From Aphanomyces cochlioides (lineage: Eukaryota > Oomycota > Saprolegniomycetes > Saprolegniales > Verrucalvaceae), in assembly GCA_019828595.1 (NCBI GenBank), contig JAHQRK010000004.1, positions 1,674,001 through 1,738,000 of the forward strand: a stretch of DNA of 64,000 bases. Reading direction: 5' to 3'. A model generated the notes under the pieces. It had not been told where the DNA came from. It saw only the letters and a program-made list of their open reading frames with translations, and did not search any database. The position numbers and the translations under genes are program-made. Every line of letters starts with the position of its first letter. Within the stretch, counting starts at the first letter, position 1. Shown here piece after piece: positions 1 to 7,321 of the stretch.

Positions 1-24
1 TCGACGCATCCGACGGCTCTGTAG

Positions 25-386
25 CAATACATACAACGGAGAAACGCCGAGACGGAATACTTCTTCATGATTCTAAGCGGCGAAGCGCGGGAAGTAACGA
101 GCTTAGTCTTCAATCAACCCGTCGAGGCCGCGCCAACGACAACTGGACCAACTGCAATTGTACCAAGAGCAGCGTCAGCAGGAGCCACATCGTCTGGGTA
201 ACTCAGGACGGACCACCACGTTAGCAAAGATGCAAACTTAGGTCGCGGCGAAAGATGGCGCAACATAAAGTGACCGTCGAACTGACATCCATTGGCAAGT
301 ACGACGTTGCCTGTAAGCATTCCGCCGCGCACTTGGAGTCGACCAACTTGGCTAACAACCGTCCATTTGTCCAGGTGAACACTTAA
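25..386 (+). CDS. 3' end of a possible cyclic-nucleotide-binding-domain protein (partial)
   Basis: Only the last exons are in the window. A TCTGTAG acceptor ends at base 24; exon 25-197 reads on into exon 242-386 across a 44-base intron (GTAACT...CTTAG) in frame and ends at TAA 384-386. The first exon carries TEYFFMILSGEAR, which resembles the strand with the invariant Gly-Glu in the cyclic-nucleotide-binding (cNMP/CAP-ED) fold; the second carries VTVELTSIGKYD, which could be the next strand before the phosphate-binding cassette. No complete cassette is seen, so the family call is weak. The stop codon overlaps that of the convergent gene on the other strand. It could instead be an unrelated protein; a search with the upstream exons would decide. 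Confidence 0.35.
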
Positions 387-930
387 TCGAGGCCAAGAAG
401 ACGCATCAAACGAGTCCCGTTGACATTCGAGCAGGTACGACCGTCGCTTCCACTCTCTCTTGCAGCCTCGAGCTCATGGAGAAGCTTGTAGAGACGACCG
501 TCGTAGCATTGGGACTCAGTGTACGCTCGTAGCTCGCTTGCTAGCCAGCTCGACTCCCTCCTCCGCAATCCTAACGCTCTCTTGTTGTAGAAAAAGCTCT
601 TCCACTTGTACGTCTCTGGGCAGCCGAATCAAAAGCACGTCACGCATACGATCAAAGTACTCGAGCACGTCGCGGAAGCTCGCCATCGATGGCGCGATGC
701 TCGCATCCATCAAGCTACAATGTATCCTGACCTGCTTGTCAAAATGTACACCTCGCCGTGGAATGACCTACTGGAGAGTTTGTTGTAGTACGTCCAAGAT
801 GATGCGCCTCTCTGGGAATATGTGCATGCAATGCGGGCGATGTACGCACATTGCGGGCGATTCCGTCTGCCTCGTCGATGCTGCCAACGCTAGCCGCGGT
901 CGGAAACCCCATCCTCCTCGTCAATTCCAT
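384..930 (-). CDS. Hypothetical multi-exon protein
   Basis: I do not recognise this protein. On the minus strand, reading from 930, a first exon (MELTRRMGFPTAASV...) can be joined to a second through a GTGCGT...CCCAG intron, and to a third (DASIAPSMASFRDVLEYFD) through a GTCATT...TTGTAG intron, all in frame. A last segment (WLASELRAYTESQCYDG) ends at the stop near 384. Between the last two segments the frame changes near 545-600; either another intron (GTACAAG...GGGAG) or a one-base shift is needed, so this end is unsafe. The first ATG lies in a CATATG that also holds the start of the plus-strand gene, so one of the two starts is probably wrong. No domain is visible. Confidence 0.3.
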
Positions 931-1302
931 ATGAATCGACGGACAATGTCGGCGTCGTCTTCCTCGTCGTCCGAGACATCACAGACAGACGACGCGAACA
1001 ATCCCCCGAGTCCGACGGCGTCAGCAACTTCTCAAGGGAATAACAACCACAACGACGGAGACCACGGGGAGCTATCCACCGCCGCGCCGAGACGTAGACG
1101 ACAGCTCCTAGCTGAACTCTGGGATGCAGCGAGTAAGTATGGCGTCATGCGACGGCCAAAGACCGCCGCTTCCACGTCAGTGACGACAGAGGCTGCGGAG
1201 GAACGGGAGGAAGAGAAGGCCAAGCCGTCAATCCAAGAAGCCATTGCCGCCGTGCGTCGGGCGTGGCCGTATGGAGAATGGCAAGATGCAGAGAAGGTCT
1301 AA
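931..1302 (+). CDS. Hypothetical Ser/Asn/Asp-rich small protein
   Basis: An open frame from ATG 931 to 1302 encodes about 123 residues. The N-terminal half is low-complexity (Ser, Thr, Asn, Asp, Pro) and looks disordered; the C-terminal half (RRRRQLLAELWDAASKYGVM, then a Glu-rich stretch and SIQEAIAAVRRAWPYGEW) looks like ordinary protein with two short helices. I recognise no family. The gene ends 21 bases before the convergent stop of the START-GAF gene. The open frame continues upstream of 931, but there it is antisense to the previous gene and has shadow-like composition, so the start at 931 or the next Met is preferred. An upstream exon is possible. Confidence 0.4.
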   Translation: MNRRTMSASSSSSSETSQTDDANNPPSPTASATSQGNNNHNDGDHGELSTAAPRRRRQLLAELWDAASKYGVMRRPKTAASTSVTTEAAEEREEEKAKPSIQEAIAAVRRAWPYGEWQDAEKV

Positions 1303-1323
1303 GTCATCAACGTCGTCTTCCAT

Positions 1324-2832
1324 TTAAAACTCATCTTCACGAATGTCACTATTGTAAGAATACTGCGCCGCTGGCTGCTGGTCGCTGCCGTCAATGTCCA
1401 TGTCGCGCGGCAAATGCGTGTTCTCCGCCAAATACTCGGCGGCGCTCATGTACTGTGTCGCCGACTGCGCGAGGACTTTGAGGATTTCCAGCGCATTGTA
1501 GTCGATCACTTTGCGGGGTTTCGTGTCGGCGACGCAAATGTCGCCAATGCAGTCGCCATTCTCGAGTGTGAGCGGCACGCCGACGAAGAATTGAATCCGC
1601 GACGTTTGGCGGCGATCGACGCTGATCCGTTTGTCCGAGTTGACGTCCAAGACGACGCACGGCTTGCCGCTCTGCGCCATGCGTCGAAACGTCGGCAGCG
1701 ACTTGGGCATCTCGGATGGATTCACGTGCTCGACGTAGTGGACGAGCTCAAACAAGTTGGTGCGAATGCCAGCCATGGGGCAATCCAACGCTTGCATAGC
1801 CGAGCGGCAGATTTCTTCAAAGTCGGCATTGATGTATTCTTGGCGCTTGCTTGGCGCTTTCTTCTTGCGCCCGCCACCTTCAGACGAAGCGAGAGACGTT
1901 CCACGATTGCTCTCGGGGCTGTGATACGACGACACACGGGATCCATTGCTGGAACGCGCATATTCACCGCTTGATGTGCGTTGGATGTAAGATCGGGACG
2001 GAGGCGGTGGCGGCGGTGAGGGTTCTCGCTGGGGCATTACGCGCTCTGGAATCGAACTCGTTCGCGCAATCGCTTCGAGGTTGACATAGTTTGATGTGAA
2101 TTTCATCAAGAGGTCGCGCAGGGCTGGACTCACGAGATTACTGCCACCTGCTTTCTTTGCCGAGATAGTGATTGTGATCACGGTCTTGCCATGCTCGGTG
2201 GATGGCGTCATGACGAAATAGCTCGGTTCAAACGACGCAAGCTTGTAGCTATCAGGACGTGCGCGGATACCGTATTGCGCGCCAATGCCGTCGTACGATT
2301 CAAGGAGACAGACACCAGTCGGTCCAAATTTTCTCGAGTTGTGAATGCCGCAATATTCGTAGTAGAGAAATTCCTTGGGCTTTGTAAACATTTTGCCGGT
2401 ATTGAGTGCCATCCACTTGAGTGCAAGCGATTCCACATCGTCGTGGCGGCGTGACATGTCAGAGCAAAGCACTTCCCCATCAATAAATGTTTTCCCGTGT
2501 AATTCTTTCATCATCAAGCGAAAACTTGGACTGTCGAGCAGACGAAGCATTTCCACCGTCGAGTAGACCGATCCTGGTACTTGAATCACCATGCGCAGGC
2601 CGCATTGTTGGTTCGATACGTTGCGTTCATTCTGGTACATGCGCATGTCTGACTTGGACTGTACCAATGTCCACGCTGACATATCGGTCGAGCTCTCGAC
2701 AGCGCGCTCCAATCGTCGTCGGCAATCGTCATACATCCTGTTGAGGTCGATATCTGCCGGCCATGAGGCGCCGGTCGTTGCCACGTTCTTCCTTCCAGAC
2801 ATGGCACCCCTCCTGATGTGACAACTTTGCAA
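1324..2832 (-). CDS. START domain-GAF domain protein
   Basis: This is an intronless frame of 502 residues. Residues about 25-260 fit a START-type lipid-binding fold: the pattern runs from WTLVQSKSDMRMYQNERN to a C-terminal helix before MKFTSNYVNLEAIAR, with FVMTPSTEHGKTVITIT between. A Pro/Ser-rich linker (about 265-335) follows. Residues about 340-480 look like a GAF domain (FFVGVPLTLENGDCIGDICV, then ALEILKVLAQSATQYM). This order is typical of a large oomycete family often annotated as FYVE/START or GAF proteins; a FYVE finger is not present here. The ligand is unknown. The second Met (2802) is an alternative start. The gene is convergent with the small gene ending at 1302; AT-rich DNA lies upstream. 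Confidence 0.9.
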   Translation of the reverse strand: MQSCHIRRGAMSGRKNVATTGASWPADIDLNRMYDDCRRRLERAVESSTDMSAWTLVQSKSDMRMYQNERNVSNQQCGLRMVIQVPGSVYSTVEMLRLLDSPSFRLMMKELHGKTFIDGEVLCSDMSRRHDDVESLALKWMALNTGKMFTKPKEFLYYEYCGIHNSRKFGPTGVCLLESYDGIGAQYGIRARPDSYKLASFEPSYFVMTPSTEHGKTVITITISAKKAGGSNLVSPALRDLLMKFTSNYVNLEAIARTSSIPERVMPQREPSPPPPPPSRSYIQRTSSGEYARSSNGSRVSSYHSPESNRGTSLASSEGGGRKKKAPSKRQEYINADFEEICRSAMQALDCPMAGIRTNLFELVHYVEHVNPSEMPKSLPTFRRMAQSGKPCVVLDVNSDKRISVDRRQTSRIQFFVGVPLTLENGDCIGDICVADTKPRKVIDYNALEILKVLAQSATQYMSAAEYLAENTHLPRDMDIDGSDQQPAAQYSYNSDIREDEF

Positions 2833-4188
2833 ATTAATGTATAGACAACCACCTTCGAAATTCGAAAATAAGACAAAATAAAATAATTTTCAAATTATTA
2901 TAAATTTCACTCAATTAAATCTATTTTCCATTCTTTTTTTGGAGTTCAAGTCATTTCACTTGGTGTTTGTATTAGAAAATCCCCTTCGAACTTCTGTCGG
3001 GAAAAAGACTGTTCATAACATCCAGTCGGGATGGCGCGCTGGAGCAAGCAGGAAAAAGAATCGTGAGAGAAGGATGAGAAGATGCAAGGAGGTCAGAACG
3101 ATCGCCGTATCATGTTGCAATGTGATCGGAAGCATCGCGAGTCTTGGACTCTTCACATGGACAGTCTCTCCATGACAAGTGTTGGACTTGGCACAAACCC
3201 ACGACTGAAAAGAGTACGAGTACTACCATGAGACTTCATACGCAGTGGCTCCACCATCGTCGAGCCGCTTCGTCATTGGCGATGGTCGAGCCGCTGCGTA
3301 TGAAGTCTCATAGTACTCATACTATCTTCAGTCGTGGATTCGTGTCGAGACTGTCGATGCGAGGAGTCCATCTAACGACTCGCGATGCTCACATTGCAAC
3401 ATGAGACGGCGATCTACGACAACGATGGAAAGGCTTGACGCCACGAGATGCTGGGTTAACTTGGTGTACTTGATGCCACTGGCACGTAATTTATGCATAC
3501 TTTTCGCTGCAACACAAAAAGTCATCAACGGCACAAGGGAAACACAGGGGGACAACGTCAAACCTTCGACATAAGGGCTTGTTGGATGAGCCCGATGCGT
3601 GGCGAATAGCGCGATTGCCAAACATTAACGAGATTTCTCCCCGAACAGAGATTACAACACTTTGGCGGAGGAAAGCAGCTTACAAGATAAGCTCAGTTCT
3701 TAGGCGTGCATCTGGAGGTCCCCGGACCTTTAACATGTTTGAAATGTCCTCTCACCTTCTTGCGCACCTCTTGCCACAAAACGCAAACATTTGCAAGCCT
3801 CCACTTGGAAATTGCTGCTTTGCGGATGCTGACGCTCGAATAGCATGCTAAACGACCAAGCTACGTGTCAAACGTGCAGTGCCATCACCTTCAATCAAAC
3901 AGCAGTGGATTGTATATCTTGCATTCTCGGAATAGGAAAAATCTTCACATAGTTGAAATGTCTCCTCACAACATCACCGTCTTCTTCGTGGCTTGAAAGC
4001 TCTTGCTAACTTGATGATGACGAACTTTGGCTCTAACTTTGGTCTAGTTCAATGTTAGATGTCTCTGGGCCAGCCAGGAACTCTTTTCGTTTGCTATCCT
4101 GGAGGCAATTCACGTTGTCTCCAAGACAGGAGTTGTCATCTGGCAAAATATCTACTTTAACATCTTATACTATTATAAAATTTTGCAC
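2833..4188. other. Intergenic region without a supported gene
   Basis: The first 100 bases are AT-rich and fit the upstream region of the START-GAF gene. The region contains the foldback repeat at 3100-3414, described separately. Short open frames on both strands have no protein-like pattern, and I see nothing else in it. Confidence 0.6.
3100..3414. repeat. Imperfect foldback (inverted repeat) element
   Basis: The two halves of this 315-base stretch are imperfect reverse complements around a centre near 3257. Matching blocks read inward: GATCGCCGT-TCATGTTGCAA at 3100 against the reverse complement near 3390-3414; AGCATCGCGAGTC; GGACAGTCTC; CCACGACTGAA; and CATGAGACTTCATACGCAG against its complement before 3303. 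Small indels separate the blocks. Such a structure is expected of a foldback or MITE-like element, or of a locus giving hairpin RNA. I see no coding capacity. Other copies were not found in this window. Confidence 0.75.
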
Positions 4189-4374
4189 TGCTATTGTGCG
4201 TTTTGACCAAACTGGAGTCTGCGCAAAATATTTTCTTCGCAGGCATAATATGCGCAGAATTGACGCATACAAAAATCAAGTGTATTTTTCAACTATCATT
4301 TTATGTTTTTTACGACGTTTTTTAAACGTTCGAAACGAGATCGGATATTCTTTCTTTCTTCCACCATTGATCAA

Positions 4375-5313
4375 ATGGAGAACGCCGAGCAACGGGAAGT
4401 CATTTTCACCGTCCACCTAGCTCCAAGCATTCGCAATTTCAAAGGACAAAGCTCGGGCGCGACATGTGATCCGGTTACCATCAATGCAAACTCCGTGGAG
4501 CACTTCAAGTCATGTGTCATTGATTTCGTGGCGCCATTAGTTTCTCGTGAGATCGTGTTCGGCTCTGACATGACCCCATCTTGGTCCCCGTCAACAAGCC
4601 CATCCCGCGAAGACATTGGTCGCTTTGTTCTGTTTTATCCACCATCGAAACGAGTGGTTGAATTGAATGCTTTATCAACTCAAACGCTTCAAAATTGGTT
4701 CAACAAAACCATCTCGATGTTCATTCACAAGTACTCCAACTCCGTATCATCAAAATCTCTCTGGATAGCAGTTGAAAAGGCTCTTATCGCTCCAGCCGAA
4801 AGGGACAGAGCAGGAGCCGCATCAATGGCTTCATTATTGGCACTGAAGGGTCGATTGAAAGAGCTGCACCAGGATGCGTACCAGTCACAAGACATAAATT
4901 GGCAGATTTGGGCAAATTTTATTCAATCGAAAGATGCACATCTGCAACAATCACTAGAAACACAAGCCCCGCCACCACATTTGATACATCTCTTTGCTCA
5001 CGCCCCATCAGTCCCAGAAGTTCAAATGGCAAATGTTCATCGAGGACTTGACGTGGCATTCAGTATCAATGAAAATTTTGCCCAAGCAATCTTGCAATTG
5101 AAATCAACGGTCCAAATACTGAAGCGAAAACACGAAGAGATGGAAGAGATACAGAAAGTTGTTGATTCTGAATTGCAAGCTTTGGAAAATATGTCAGGAA
5201 TCAATTCAAATCTTCTCGATGGCTTTGGAACGGCAATTGGAACAATGACTACTGAATATGGTCAAAGTTTACTCCATGAAATTGAAGATATGCCAGACAC
5301 AGATCATGCTTAG
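4375..5313 (+). CDS. Accessory protein of the DD34E element (intact copy)
   Basis: This frame of 312 residues starts at the Met at 4375 (MENAEQREVIF); the open frame before it is AT-rich and unlike coding. I do not recognise a family. A relative is encoded in the second element (14761-15752): shared features are DRAGAA near residue 165, an N/TW-x-IWA block near residue 205, and PPPHLIHLF near residue 230. The C-terminal 90 residues (AQAILQLKSTVQILKRKHEE, then QKVVDSELQALENMSG) look like a coiled coil, suggesting oligomerisation or binding to a partner. It ends 37 bases before the convergent transposase stop. It is inferred to be part of the element because the pairing and orientation recur; its role in transposition is unknown. 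Confidence 0.65.
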   Translation: MENAEQREVIFTVHLAPSIRNFKGQSSGATCDPVTINANSVEHFKSCVIDFVAPLVSREIVFGSDMTPSWSPSTSPSREDIGRFVLFYPPSKRVVELNALSTQTLQNWFNKTISMFIHKYSNSVSSKSLWIAVEKALIAPAERDRAGAASMASLLALKGRLKELHQDAYQSQDINWQIWANFIQSKDAHLQQSLETQAPPPHLIHLFAHAPSVPEVQMANVHRGLDVAFSINENFAQAILQLKSTVQILKRKHEEMEEIQKVVDSELQALENMSGINSNLLDGFGTAIGTMTTEYGQSLLHEIEDMPDTDHA

Positions 5314-5350
5314 AGTTAATTGACTCTTTTCAGTTTTGAATTAACTTTAA

Positions 5351-6408
5351 TTATGACAACCCTGTTGCAGGATTAAACTTGCTGTCACCATGATAGCCAC
5401 ATTTGTGATAGATGCCTTTGAAATTGAAACTACAAAAGCTGTTCAGAGCATTCGAGGCAGCTAATTCAATGTTGTCGTTCATCTGCCGAACCAAGCGTTT
5501 GAATTTGCGCTTAACTAAGCCAAACAAAAATTCTATGGGGTTGTAGAAAGGACAATACGCCGGAAGATAGGAACTACCCCCAGGGAGCGCAAGAAGTAAA
5601 TAATGCTGGGATGACAATGAATTTTGGCACCATCGAATATCCAAATCGAGTACTGTCCTGGATATTGCTTGACCATTGTACTCTGGGCAAACTGTTCAAG
5701 GCATTGAACAAACTTCAATCGTGTGAATGTACCCTCAGTTGAAAACGTCTCCAAAAGACCGTGGATACCAAGAAAGCACAACAACGATACTCTTGGCTTT
5801 CTGTTGAATTCGCCTCTGTAAATGAGTTTTTCGCCTTTGCGCTGATAACCATGTTTTCGAATCATATCTCGATCATCAAAGCTCACTTCATCGAGAAACA
5901 CCAAATTCTCGAGCAGCCATGGTGTTGAGAGCAGCTCGTTAGTATATCGAACGATGTCAGAGAAGCTGATTTGAATGGCTCGACATTCTAACACTTTCCA
6001 CGTCAAGCCTGCTTGATGTAAGATTTTCCACACTGATGCAACACTGATTGAGACTGAAAAGTGATGGACAAAACGACCCCTTGCTTCATCAAGATAGAGA
6101 AGGGGCTCCTTCTCGTACAACTTCAACAACCAGACTCTCATTTCATTTGTAAATTTCCTCTGGATTGACTTGGAAGCCGTTGACGCTTCCAATGACCCCT
6201 CTTGTTCGTATTGTGATATCCAGGAGGCAACAGTTGAAGGACTTTTGGAGTAAAGCGCAGAGAGCCGTGATTTCGACAATCCTTGAAAGTAACATCCATA
6301 CAAGCAATGGTACTTTGTATTCCGAGACGCGCGTTCATGAGATACAACATGCTGGATCATGATGGCAACGACAATGAAATGACTCTGGAGAAGATCTTGT
6401 GGCTTCAA
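5351..6408 (-). pseudogene. Tc1/mariner-IS630 DD34E transposase, frameshifted
   Basis: Residues 1-290 of the first frame contain a helix-turn-helix region (SRLSALYSKSPSTVASWISQ) and the first two catalytic Asp motifs, FLDEVSF and IWIFDGAKIHC. After VVPIF the frame shifts: the third motif (CPFYNPIEFLFG, Glu of DD34E) lies in another frame that runs to 5351. Compared with the intact copy at 15780-16898, the junction near 5561-5568 lacks four bases of a repeated CTTC, which fits a slippage deletion. The remaining frame also differs by many substitutions, so this copy is old. A sequencing error cannot be ruled out. It is convergent with the accessory gene. Confidence 0.85.
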
Positions 6409-6456
6409 TCATCATAAATAGTGTGGGCGAAAATTGTTAAATGGTGTATGCGAGTA

Positions 6457-6756
6457 TTATATAAGACACATTACAAACTCATCAAAACTCCAGTTACCAG
6501 CCAATAGCACAATATAATAAATATATTTTTTTACATTGAAAATTCCCAGATGAATGCCATGATGAATGGCAATTGCCCAAGGCTGGTCATTGCGGATGCG
6601 TGTAGTCCGTGCTTGGACCGTGGCATCCACTACGACCTTCTCGAGAACAATCGCTTCTCCATCGAACCGATCGCACGGATGCGCGAACTTATCGAGGTCA
6701 TGCCTGTCGAACTGGACAGAACCGTGTTGAAAGGCTGGCAGTACAGTGCTTGACAT
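6457..6756 (-). pseudogene. Possible gene fragment crossing the right end of the element
   Basis: A minus-strand frame of 99 residues starts at 6756 (MSSTVLPAFQHGSVQF...) and looks protein-like until about residue 73, after which it becomes AT-rich and runs into the putative element end at 6509. This would fit a host gene cut by insertion, but no family is recognised and the plus strand of the same stretch is also open. The evidence is weak. Confidence 0.2.
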
Positions 6757-7321
6757 GACGACAGAAAAGACACCTGAATGGGTGTGCTTTCGCTCAAGTG
6801 CTACGAGTCAACGTTGGACACGTTCACTCGAGAATTCTCCAATTCACGGCGTCGTCGTCGTCTTGTCCATCTCTCGCTTCGTCCACACATCTTGTGTCTT
6901 TTTGCGATCTTCTCTTCTCGAGCTTTCTCTCTCTCACCCTTGAAGCAGTACACGGTAGCGGCGTCGAAATAATTGTGTCGGGTTGCGAACTGGTCAAGCG
7001 ACACCGTGCGTGTCATCCATGCATTTCCTCCATGTCTTTCCGTCTACGGGCGGCAATCTCTCGACCCGCCATGCGATCTCGCCGGGCAATGTGGCCGTTG
7101 GGGAAGTCTTGCGTTGCCAGGTGGTTGGTTGTCTTGGCTATCTCTGAACTGAGCAAGGTGGATTTGTACTTGATTAAGGAGATTTCAGCTTATGGGAAAT
7201 GTATAGGAATTTGTATGAAGATTGCAATATGGCAAGGACCAGCTGCCCCGCATCAGGTGACATTCCGAAACCCACCGCGCGTCTGCGGAGGTGTTATTGA
7301 CTGGGTAGGACACTTCTGACC
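6757..7321. other. Intergenic region upstream of the INPP4-like gene
   Basis: Several overlapping short open frames are present on both strands, none with a convincing pattern. I see no promoter motif of the two classes found elsewhere. Confidence 0.4.

Larger units (their letters stand above)
4189..6509. mobile_element. Two-gene Tc1/mariner-IS630-type DNA transposon, copy 1
   Basis: The unit holds a plus-strand accessory gene (4375-5313) and a convergent minus-strand transposase remnant (5351-6408), the same layout as the copy at about 14.7-17.0 kb. Possible short imperfect terminal inverted repeats are TGCTATTG...ACTGGAGT at 4189-4218 and its reverse complement at 6487-6509. Their spacing is plausible, but the match is only two 8-base blocks with gaps, and I could not define a TA target duplication, so the ends are tentative. 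The element is probably not autonomous, because its transposase frame is broken. Confidence 0.6.
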
